A stretch of 32,498 nucleotides of DNA, from assembly GCA_030603035.1 (NCBI GenBank), contig JAUVYQ010000010.1, positions 1-32,498 on the forward strand, written 5' to 3'. Under the pieces are notes generated by a model, which worked only from the letters and a program-made list of their open reading frames with translations, was not told the DNA's origin and did no database searches. The DNA is from Phycisphaerae bacterium (GTDB lineage: Bacteria > Planctomycetota > Phycisphaerae > Sedimentisphaerales > SG8-4). Shown in pieces: positions 1-6,335 of the stretch (position 1 is its first letter; each line of letters starts with the position of its first letter). The position numbers and the translations under genes were made by a program.

Positions 1-114
1 CACCCGCACTTGCTTATCGAACCCACGCCTGACTAGGTGTCTCACCAGCGGCCCTGCGCGATGGAGCACACGGCCGCCTTCGTATTGGTCCTTGGTGATT
101 CGTTCATACACCAT
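1..114 (-). CDS. 5' fragment of an unidentified gene running off the window
   Basis: An open frame begins at an ATG whose first base is 114 and stays open for 38 codons to the window edge. The peptide starts MVYERITKDQYEGGR and is rich in charged residues, as expected of a soluble protein. A GGTGA stretch lies a few bases upstream of the ATG and could serve as a weak ribosome-binding site. The two other ATGs nearby (at 122 and 107) share a different frame that stops after about 20 codons. I do not recognise the protein. It would be divergent from aconitase, sharing the short region 115-205. The call rests only on an open frame and natural-looking residues, so it is tentative. Confidence 0.4.
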   Translation of the reverse strand, partial: MVYERITKDQYEGGRVLHRAGPLVRHLVRRGFDKQVRV

Positions 115-143
115 TTCACCATTTAACCACTTAACCAAACATA

Positions 144-180
144 AGATTTGTCTTTGCCGGACATTTATGTTAAATTACAT
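144..180 (+). promoter_or_regulatory. promoter-like element upstream of aconitase (copy C of a shared motif)
   Basis: The stretch contains TCTTTGCCGG, then CATTTATGTT, then AAATTA. The same arrangement (CCGG, 9-10 bp, a TATAAT-like hexamer, then TAAA-A/T-TA) occurs upstream of the nucleotidyltransferase (13998-14034) and of glnS (14949-14989). The putative -10 here is TATGTT at 166-171, about 35 bp before the start codon. It is called regulatory because all three copies sit directly upstream of a rightward gene. No transcript start is known. Confidence 0.45.
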
Positions 181-205
181 CTCTTGATTTTCAGGGAGTG
201 TAAAA

Positions 206-2239
206 TTGGGGCAAACGCTTGTCTATAAGATACTTGCCGAGCATCTGGTTGACGGCAAAATGGCTGCCGGCCAGCCCATTGGCATTCGGATTGACCAGAC
301 GCTTACGCAGGATGCCACCGGGACAACGGCATTTTTGCTGTTCGAATCAATGGGGGCAGGCCCCGTTAAAACGCAGCTTTCGGTCAGCTATATTGACCAT
401 AATATAGCGGGGTTCGGGCCGGAGAACCATAACGACCATTTATATCTGCAAACGGTAGCCGCCAAATCAGGCCTCTATCATTCGCGGGCGGGCAACGGTA
501 TCTGCCATCAGGTCCATCTGGAGCGGTTCGGCAAACCAGGGACGACACTTTTGGGCAGTGATTCACACACGCCGACCTGCGGCGCAATCGCCGCCCTTGC
601 CATTGGGGCCGGCGGGCTGGATGTGGCAGCGGCTATGGCGGGAGGGCCATTCTACCTTACCTGTCCGAAAGTCTTAGGAGTAAGACTTATCGGGCGCCTG
701 GGCGACTGGGTGGCAGCCAAGGACGTTATCCTCAAGCTGCTCGGCATCCTTACGACGAAAGGTAATGTGGGCTGGGCGGTCGAATATTTCGGTGAAGGCG
801 CCTCAAAGCTGACTGTGCCGCAGCGCGCGACGATTACCAATATGGGAGCGGAGCTGGGCGTAACAACGAGTATCTTCGCCGGCGATGAACAGACCAGAAA
901 ATTCCTCGCCGCCCAGGGACGGGAAAAAGACTATTTCGCTTGTGGCGAATTGGCAGCCGACCCGGATGCCGAATATGACCGTATCATCGAAATAAATCTG
1001 GCCGAACTTGAGCCGATGGCGGCCTGCCCGTCTTCGCCGGATAATGTCAAAACCGTCAGGGAAATTGCCGGCATTCGAATAGGGCAGGTCGTAATAGGCA
1101 GCTGCAGCAACTCGGGTTTTGCCGATTTAATGACGACAGCAAAGATATTAAGGGGGAGGCGAATAAACACTATGGTCGAATTTGCAGTCGCTCCGGGCAG
1201 TAGAGAAGTTTTGAATATGCTGGCAGAAAACGGGGCACTGGCGGATATGATTTCAGCCGGTGCTCGAATTCTCGAGACGGGCTGCGGTCCGTGCATCGGT
1301 CTGGGTTTTTCGCCGGCTGATGAAGTGGTAAGCCTGCGGACGTTTAACAGGAACTTTCCCGGCCGAAGCGGCACAAGAGGCGACCGGGTCTATCTGGTCA
1401 GTCCTGAGACAGCGGTTGCTTCGGCTCTGACCGGACGAATTACCGACCCGCGCGATTTGCCTGAAATTTTCGCAATAGAATACCCGAAAATTGACTTGCC
1501 GGGGAAATTCATCGTCAACGACAATATGATAGAAGGGCCCTTGAGCGAAGAAGAGGCGGCGAAGCAAAAGGTTCTGCGCGGGCCTACGATTGTTATGCCC
1601 GAAGCACCGCCGCCGCTGCCGCAGGAATTACGGGGCAGGGTCTTGATTAAGTGCGGCGATAAGATAACCACCGACCATATTATGCCGGCCAGGGCCTTCC
1701 TGAAACTACGCTCGAATGTGCCGGAGTATGCAAAGGTGGTCTTTAACTGTTTCAACGAGCAAGGCAGACCGACATTTGCCCAGTGCGCCCTTGAGCTAAA
1801 GGAAAAAGGTATCGCCGGTGTAATTGTGGCAGGTGAAAGCTACGGCCAGGGCTCGTCAAGAGAGCACGCTGCACTTTGCCCGATGTATCTGGGAGTGCGG
1901 GCGGTAGTCGCGAAAAGTATTGAGCGAATCCACAAGGCCAACTTGATTAACTTCTGTATTGTTCCGATAGAATTTGCTGAGCCGGCCGACTATGACAAAA
2001 TCAAACCCGACGACCAGCTGCAAATCGACAATCTGCTCGAAGCGATAAAGGGTAGTGACAAAGTTAAGATTGTCAATAAGACCGGCTCATTTGAATTTGT
2101 CGGCAGGCTGAAACTTTGCGACAGGGACAGAGAGATTTTACTTTCAGCCGGACTGCTAAACTACACGCTTAAAAAGGCACAAAGGCACAAAGGCACAAAG
2201 GGGCAAAGGGGCAAAGAGAAACCACATGAAAACTTATAG
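206..2239 (+). CDS. acn: aconitate hydratase, Aquifex-type (aconitase/IPM isomerase family)
   Basis: Interconverts citrate and isocitrate through cis-aconitate in the TCA cycle, using a [4Fe-4S] cluster. The large N-terminal part carries GSCSNSG with the first cluster cysteine (about residue 300) and GCGPCIG with the other two (about 360 and 363). The swivel domain near residues 543-559 carries GESYGQGSSREHAA, whose Ser/Arg residues bind substrate in this family. The length fits the roughly 650-residue bacterial/archaeal type better than the 890-residue AcnA. The TTG start is preceded by AGGGAG with about 8 bp spacing. The natural end is probably LLNYTLKKA. The last 20 or so residues are encoded by a tandem AAGGCAC/GGGGCAA repeat, and the stop codon lies 14 bp inside the next gene. 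Family assignment is secure; substrate (citrate rather than isopropylmalate) is inferred from overall resemblance. Confidence 0.93.
   Translation: MGQTLVYKILAEHLVDGKMAAGQPIGIRIDQTLTQDATGTTAFLLFESMGAGPVKTQLSVSYIDHNIAGFGPENHNDHLYLQTVAAKSGLYHSRAGNGICHQVHLERFGKPGTTLLGSDSHTPTCGAIAALAIGAGGLDVAAAMAGGPFYLTCPKVLGVRLIGRLGDWVAAKDVILKLLGILTTKGNVGWAVEYFGEGASKLTVPQRATITNMGAELGVTTSIFAGDEQTRKFLAAQGREKDYFACGELAADPDAEYDRIIEINLAELEPMAACPSSPDNVKTVREIAGIRIGQVVIGSCSNSGFADLMTTAKILRGRRINTMVEFAVAPGSREVLNMLAENGALADMISAGARILETGCGPCIGLGFSPADEVVSLRTFNRNFPGRSGTRGDRVYLVSPETAVASALTGRITDPRDLPEIFAIEYPKIDLPGKFIVNDNMIEGPLSEEEAAKQKVLRGPTIVMPEAPPPLPQELRGRVLIKCGDKITTDHIMPARAFLKLRSNVPEYAKVVFNCFNEQGRPTFAQCALELKEKGIAGVIVAGESYGQGSSREHAALCPMYLGVRAVVAKSIERIHKANLINFCIVPIEFAEPADYDKIKPDDQLQIDNLLEAIKGSDKVKIVNKTGSFEFVGRLKLCDRDREILLSAGLLNYTLKKAQRHKGTKGQRGKEKPHENL
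2171..2219 (+). repeat. tandem AAAGGCAC word array, left arm beside a four-helix gene
   Basis: The words AAAGGCAC, AAAGGCAC, AAGGGGC and AAGGGGC follow each other across the end of the aconitase frame. A mirror-orientation array (GTGCCTTTGTGCC, then CACTTTGTCCC) lies at 2592-2627. The two arms enclose the four-helix-bundle gene almost exactly. Confidence 0.8.
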
Positions 2240-2591
2240 AGACCTGCTTGTTTGGCAAAAATCTATGGTTCTGGTTACGGAAATATATCGGCTATCAAAG
2301 TCATTTCCCAGAGATGAGACTTATGGGTTAACTTCCCAGATGAGACGGTGTGCTGTTTCGGTTCCCAGCAATCTGGCAGAAGGTTATGGCAGAAACTCAA
2401 CCAGCGATTATATTCGCTTTCTGTATATTGCCACCGGTTCTCTCTACGAATTGCAGACCCAGATAGAGATTGCTTTGAATCTACAGTATTTGAACAAAAC
2501 CGACTTCGATAAACTCTATGAATCGAGCAGAGAAATAGAGCGAATGCTCAGCAGCTTGACTAAAAAGCTAAATGATAAACGAACAAAGTAA
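2226..2591 (+). CDS. four-helix-bundle protein (23S rRNA intervening-sequence / TIGR02436 family)
   Basis: A 121-residue helical protein with the family's landmarks in order: an opening YRDLLVWQKSM, then FPRDETYGLTSQMRR, then SVPSNLAEGYGR, then FLYIATGSLYELQTQ, and a final charged helix. Relatives include proteins encoded in 23S rRNA intervening sequences. The fold is shared with Avd, an accessory protein of diversity-generating retroelements. Its biochemical role is not established. No reverse transcriptase and no rRNA lie in this window. The gene overlaps the end of aconitase by 14 bp and is bracketed by inverted word arrays (2171-2219 and 2592-2627), which suggests it arrived as a unit. 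The start ATG has AAAGAG upstream. Family call is firm; function is unknown. Confidence 0.9.
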   Translation: MKTYRDLLVWQKSMVLVTEIYRLSKSFPRDETYGLTSQMRRCAVSVPSNLAEGYGRNSTSDYIRFLYIATGSLYELQTQIEIALNLQYLNKTDFDKLYESSREIERMLSSLTKKLNDKRTK

Positions 2592-2627
2592 CTCTGTGCC
2601 TTTGTGCCTCTGTCACTTTGTCCCTGA
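2592..2627 (-). repeat. inverted word array, right arm beside a four-helix gene
   Basis: Read on the minus strand this is GGGACAAAGTGACAGAGGCACAAAGG-type sequence, the same vocabulary as the array at 2171-2219 but in the opposite orientation. It begins directly after the four-helix stop codon. Confidence 0.75.
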
Positions 2628-2642
2628 GTATAAAAAAGGCGA

Positions 2643-3176
2643 ATGAGTGAAAAAATAATAACTATTTTCGGGACGGGCAGAGCAAAGCCCGGCGATTCGG
2701 TTTATGAACTGGCCTACGAGACAGGCAAAATACTGGCTCAGGCCGGCTTCACCATCGCCAACGGCGGATATGGCGGGACAATGTTAGCTGCAGCCAGAGC
2801 AGCAGCCGAGGCCGGCGGTGAAATTATCGGCGTTACCTGCTCAGCTTTCAAAGGAAAGCCCAATGAATATATCAGTCGCGAAATCGTTGCCGATTCGCTC
2901 GACGAACGGCTCGATACGTTGATAAAACTGGGGCAGGGGTATGTCGTGCTGCCCGGCGGAACAGGTACGCTGCTGGAACTGGCAAAGGTCTGGGAATTAA
3001 AAAACAAAGGATTTCTCGAAGCAGATAAACCGATTATACTTGTAGGCGGATTCTGGAAGCCCTTGGTCGATTTGATTGCAACCGACGACCCCGACAGCAG
3101 CCGATACATAAAGCAGGCAGATGGGCCGGGACAGGTTGTAGAATTGATTCCGCCACAAGCGGATCTTCGATATTGA
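2643..3176 (+). CDS. LOG / TIGR00725-like Rossmann-fold protein
   Basis: A 177-residue single-domain protein. A glycine-rich segment NGGYGGTMLAAARAA lies near residue 40, and the signature PGGTGTLLEL near residue 103 matches the PGGxGTxxE motif of LOG (cytokinin-activating phosphoribohydrolase) and TIGR00725 proteins, which build the nucleotide-binding site. Family members cleave ribose-5-phosphate from nucleotide monophosphates, but many bacterial members have no tested activity, so the substrate here is open. It lies 51 bp after the four-helix gene and 9 bp before the secreted protein. The ATG is preceded by AAAAAAGGCGA, a workable ribosome-binding site. Confidence 0.82.
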   Translation: MSEKIITIFGTGRAKPGDSVYELAYETGKILAQAGFTIANGGYGGTMLAAARAAAEAGGEIIGVTCSAFKGKPNEYISREIVADSLDERLDTLIKLGQGYVVLPGGTGTLLELAKVWELKNKGFLEADKPIILVGGFWKPLVDLIATDDPDSSRYIKQADGPGQVVELIPPQADLRY

Positions 3177-3185
3177 CTAATTGAT

Positions 3186-4154
3186 ATGGGCAAGAGACTC
3201 ACAATTTTGATTTTGGCGTTTTTTATAAGCGCCGCAGCGTCCGGTACAGCGACGGCTCGCAAAACTCCGCTGCGGGACGGCTTTGTCCTGACAGGTGTTG
3301 ATGGCAAATTGACCGGTACCGACAGCAATGACATATGGTTCCAGGACAGCAACGAGGGTTCCCGCAGATGGTTCTTTGAATTTGACTCAGACATAGGTGA
3401 TGATAAAGCCGTTGTCAAAGCCGGGACGAGCTTGGAACTGCTGCCATCGGCAGCACTGGAAAAGATGACCGCTGATATGGAAAAGCGTTCCGCCGTAAGC
3501 CCCGTTAGAAGTAAGTCGCCAAAGACAACTGCCGTGCCCTCGGTGCAGACTTCTAACGGGGTAAGCTATCGGCTCTGGGGCAGAGTGACCAAATACAAGG
3601 GCAGGAATTTTATATTCCCTATCTATTTTTTGCCCCTCGGCGAAACAAAGAAGCCCCCGCCGTCAACATCACAAAAATCCCGGGAAAAGACCGGGCCAGC
3701 TCTCAATGACCCGAACGATGTGTTAACCATACCGAAAGAGATATTAAACAAGCTCACAACAAGGAAAATCATCCGCCCCGAGCAGTTGAAAAAAGGATTG
3801 GAATTGAAGCAGGATTCTATCTTGGCCGACAGGACCGGCTTTATCTCGTCGTGTGTGATGCGTAATGCGTATCGCGTGAAAGGAAAAAGAAAAGAGGAGA
3901 AAGGAAAAACGCAATACGCAATACGCAATACGCAATGCGAATTTGTCTTTGACGCTCTCGGCCGGAACGTCCAGCAGATTTCACTTCGGCTGCTGCCCTG
4001 CCAGGCCCTGGAGTCGGCCGAGCAAGAGCAATCTACCGAGCCGGATATCTTGCGATTCAAAATAGCAGGGATTCTAACGAAATATAAAGGCAACCACTAT
4101 CTGCTGCTGGAGCGGACAACAAGAGTTTACAGCCACGGCAACTTCGGCAGATAA
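3186..4154 (+). CDS. secreted protein of unknown function with two in-frame palindromic insertions
   Basis: The protein opens with a signal peptide (GKRLTILILAFFISAA, then an ATA-type cleavage site near residue 24), so it is probably exported. Two similar segments, GRVTKYKGRNFIF (about residue 137) and GILTKYKGNHYLLL (about residue 297), suggest a repeated small beta element; a TKYKG signature is shared. I recognise no catalytic motif. Two stretches look foreign: residues about 105-126 are encoded by a perfect inverted repeat (3500-3561), and residues about 225-251 by a TACGCAA-type inverted repeat (3857-3939). Both keep the frame open. There is no clear Shine-Dalgarno; it starts 9 bp after the LOG-like stop, so translational coupling is likely. 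Confidence 0.75.
   Translation: MGKRLTILILAFFISAAASGTATARKTPLRDGFVLTGVDGKLTGTDSNDIWFQDSNEGSRRWFFEFDSDIGDDKAVVKAGTSLELLPSAALEKMTADMEKRSAVSPVRSKSPKTTAVPSVQTSNGVSYRLWGRVTKYKGRNFIFPIYFLPLGETKKPPPSTSQKSREKTGPALNDPNDVLTIPKEILNKLTTRKIIRPEQLKKGLELKQDSILADRTGFISSCVMRNAYRVKGKRKEEKGKTQYAIRNTQCEFVFDALGRNVQQISLRLLPCQALESAEQEQSTEPDILRFKIAGILTKYKGNHYLLLERTTRVYSHGNFGR
3500..3561. repeat. perfect 13-bp inverted repeat inside a coding gene
   Basis: The arms CCCCGTTAGAAGT (3500-3512) and ACTTCTAACGGGG (3549-3561) are exact reverse complements with a 36-bp loop. The element is translated in frame within the secreted protein. A palindrome beginning with the same CCCCGTTAGA core lies in non-coding DNA at 19884-19964. 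Confidence 0.9.
3857..3939. repeat. TACGCAA-type inverted repeat inside a coding gene
   Basis: The left arm reads GCGTAATGCGTATCGCGT (about 3859-3876). The right arm is a tandem of ACGCAAT units (about 3909-3939). The arms are imperfect reverse complements, separated by a purine-rich spacer. The whole unit is in frame, adding about 27 basic residues to the secreted protein. Confidence 0.85.
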
Positions 4155-4209
4155 AAAAAAGAATTAGCTACAGAGGACACAGAGAAATTAACAAAGATAA
4201 GGAAAAACA

Positions 4210-5514
4210 GTGAACGAAGAACTCGACCAAATTCTTATTTCCTATAAACAGCCGGACTTTGAGGGTATGCTCAGTAAACTTCGTTTTGCAGTAGTACGCA
4301 CTGCAAGATTTAGGATAGACAGCGAAGAAAATGAGCAGTTAAGAAATATTGTTAAAGATGTTATGAAACACGGTGATGATGCTGTAGCAAAATACACGGA
4401 AAAATTTGATGGTATTAAGTTGATACCGGAACAATTCAAAGTAAATCAAAATGAATTAGAGAACGCTCACAAAGAAATCGACGCCAAGCTCTTAAACTCG
4501 CTTCGTAAAGCAATTGAGAATATCCGGAAGTACCAAGAAGAAATATTCGTCGGCAACCTCAAACATCCAGGAATAAGGTACACGCCGATAAAAAGAGTTG
4601 GCGTTTGTGTACCCGGCGCTTCAGCACCTTTGCCATCGACGGTAATAATGACCGCAGTACCTGCACAGGTAGCGGGTGTGAAAGAAATTGTCGTGGTCTC
4701 TCCGCCAAGATACAAGGGCAGTATCCATCCTGTTATCCTGGCTACGTGCCAAGAGCTAAAAATCGACGAGGTATATCGAATTGGTGGAGCGCAGGCAGTA
4801 GCAGCTTTAGCACGCGGAACGAACATGATAAGAAAGGTCTATAAGATTGTGGGGCCAGGCAACCAATGGGTGCAAATGGCAAAACGCGAAGTTTTTGGGC
4901 TGGTCGATATTGATTCTATAGCTGGGCCAAGCGAAGTTTTGATAATTGCAAATGATAAAGCAAATCCTGCGTGGGTTGCTGCTGATATGTTAAGCCAGGC
5001 AGAACACGCTCCAGGAAGTGCGATTGTGCTTACAGATTCACAGGAACTTGCCAAGAATGTCCTTGATGAGCTTAAAAAACAGATGGGACAATTGGACAGA
5101 GCGGAAGCAACAACTAAATGCCTTGAAAAATTCAGCGGAATTGCTGTGATAAAAAAAATGAGCGATGTAATTGGTGTTGCAAATGCTTTTGCCTCTGAGC
5201 ATCTGGAAATCCAATGCGGCGAGCAAAGCAGGGAAATCGCCAACAGAATCGAAAATGCAGGTGCGATATTCATTGGTGATTACAGCCCTGTGGCGGTAGG
5301 GGATTACTGGGCTGGGCCAAGCCATACATTACCCACAGGGCAGACTGCAAAGTTCTTTAGTGCTTTAAGTGCCAATGACTTCATCAAGTCAACGAGTATT
5401 ATTGAGTACGATAAAGAAAAATTAGCCGAAAGTGCCGACGATATTATCCGTATGGCCGAGGCCGAAGGTCTCGACGCCCACGCAAGAAGTATAAAAATCC
5501 GGCAGGAGAGATAA
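4210..5514 (+). CDS. hisD: histidinol dehydrogenase
   Basis: Performs the last two steps of histidine synthesis, oxidising histidinol to histidine with two NAD+, and needs Zn2+. Length (434 residues) is normal. Signature segments are VCVPGASAPLPSTV, GPGNQWV, DSIAGPSEVLI, the zinc-ligand motif SQAEHAPGSA, ASEHLEIQ, GPSHTLPTGQTAKF and the C-terminal LDAHARS, whose histidine is also a zinc ligand in the family. The GTG start has AAGG about 7 bp upstream. Its DNA is visibly more AT-rich than aconitase upstream or alaS downstream, which hints at different ancestry. No other his genes are in the window, so it is detached from a his operon. Its end converges on the membrane-protein gene 38 bp away. 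Confidence 0.95.
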   Translation: MNEELDQILISYKQPDFEGMLSKLRFAVVRTARFRIDSEENEQLRNIVKDVMKHGDDAVAKYTEKFDGIKLIPEQFKVNQNELENAHKEIDAKLLNSLRKAIENIRKYQEEIFVGNLKHPGIRYTPIKRVGVCVPGASAPLPSTVIMTAVPAQVAGVKEIVVVSPPRYKGSIHPVILATCQELKIDEVYRIGGAQAVAALARGTNMIRKVYKIVGPGNQWVQMAKREVFGLVDIDSIAGPSEVLIIANDKANPAWVAADMLSQAEHAPGSAIVLTDSQELAKNVLDELKKQMGQLDRAEATTKCLEKFSGIAVIKKMSDVIGVANAFASEHLEIQCGEQSREIANRIENAGAIFIGDYSPVAVGDYWAGPSHTLPTGQTAKFFSALSANDFIKSTSIIEYDKEKLAESADDIIRMAEAEGLDAHARSIKIRQER

Positions 5515-5526
5515 GTTGCCCCCTCT

Positions 5527-5553
5527 GTCATTCTGAGCGAAGCGAAGAATCTC
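5527..5553 (+). repeat. single interspersed repeat unit between convergent genes
   Basis: GTCATTCTGAGCGAAGCG followed by AAGAATCTC is one half of the GTCATT...GAATCTC-type unit. Related units occur at 14366, 14779, 18507, 19184 and 19984. Here it stands alone in the short gap between hisD and the membrane-protein gene and touches the stop codon of the latter. Confidence 0.7.
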
Positions 5554-6296
5554 TAAATTCCCCAGTCAAGCTTGTCCTTATACCTCCAGTAGAACCTGCC
5601 CAATAGATGAGCCGCGACAAATAACAGATAAAGATTGACTACGTTTGAGATGAAACCAAGAACTGGCAAACGGCGCAAAATCCAAAATATCAGAGCAACC
5701 AAGCCTCCAAAAATACAAAGTGATAGAATAAGGCCGCAATATGAAAGAAACGTTCTGAATATCGAGCCGATGATAAATATCGGGTTCAGTGCATCGAATG
5801 CATCGAACAACACTCCTCTTAACAATGCCATTGGAAAAAAGAATCCCCCACATCCTGCCAGCGCCCAAAAAATCGAGTCGGTTCGTCTGGCAAACACGTA
5901 ATAGACTCCTACCGGCCAAAAACAAACAGCAACACAACCTAACATAAGAAACAATTGCGAAATAAAGTCTCCCTTGTCAGGTATATGCTCAGCGCGAATT
6001 ACTGGCGCACGCCTGCCGCCCCTGGAGCTGTCATAAATGCAATACCCAAAGTAGAAAACAATATAGCCAAGGAGCAAAACACGAAGGATCGAAATTAATA
6101 GTACACCATAATGTCGTCCACCAGGATAGGGGAAAAGAATAAGAATAAACCGGGCAATTAAATCTATTAGAAGCAGGCCAAAGAAAAAGATGCCGATTTG
6201 GATTATCCCATGTAAGCTGGCTGGATACAAAAGCACATCAATAAACCACGGCAGTTTGCGTTTAACCGCCAACTGAGGCTCTTCAATTACTTTCAC
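5553..6296 (-). CDS. polytopic membrane protein of unknown function
   Basis: A 247-residue, strongly hydrophobic protein with about five or six membrane spans: around residues 30-52, 65-85, 110-135, 140-158, 172-208 (probably two) and 218-236. A short polar section near residues 88-105 (SSRGGRRAPVIRAEH) probably faces the cytoplasm. I see no transporter or enzyme motif. It follows alaS by 39 bp on the same strand and may be co-transcribed. The GTG start is preceded by AAAGGCGGACGAG. Confidence 0.7.
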   Translation of the reverse strand: MKVIEEPQLAVKRKLPWFIDVLLYPASLHGIIQIGIFFFGLLLIDLIARFILILFPYPGGRHYGVLLISILRVLLLGYIVFYFGYCIYDSSRGGRRAPVIRAEHIPDKGDFISQLFLMLGCVAVCFWPVGVYYVFARRTDSIFWALAGCGGFFFPMALLRGVLFDAFDALNPIFIIGSIFRTFLSYCGLILSLCIFGGLVALIFWILRRLPVLGFISNVVNLYLLFVAAHLLGRFYWRYKDKLDWGI

Positions 6297-6335
6297 CTCG
6301 TCCGCCTTTCAATACTTTGAAGTCGGGACAAGTGA

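Noticed and set aside
1..45. T-arm-like GTGGGTTCGAT on the minus strand, possible tRNA
   Set aside because: No matching 5-bp stem, anticodon arm or CCA context; an open frame runs through it.
2171..2219. Possible CRISPR or minisatellite
   Set aside because: The units are about 8 bp with no unique spacers; similar tandem words at 9185-9215 and 29042-29087 are likewise not CRISPR.
3623..4093. 156-codon leftward frame opposite the secreted protein
   Set aside because: Part of it comes from translating the ACGCAAT repeat; it has no start signals and competes with a gene that has a good signal peptide.
5527..5553. Bidirectional terminator between hisD and the membrane gene
   Set aside because: Only one half of the repeat unit is present and it forms no strong stem with a U-run.
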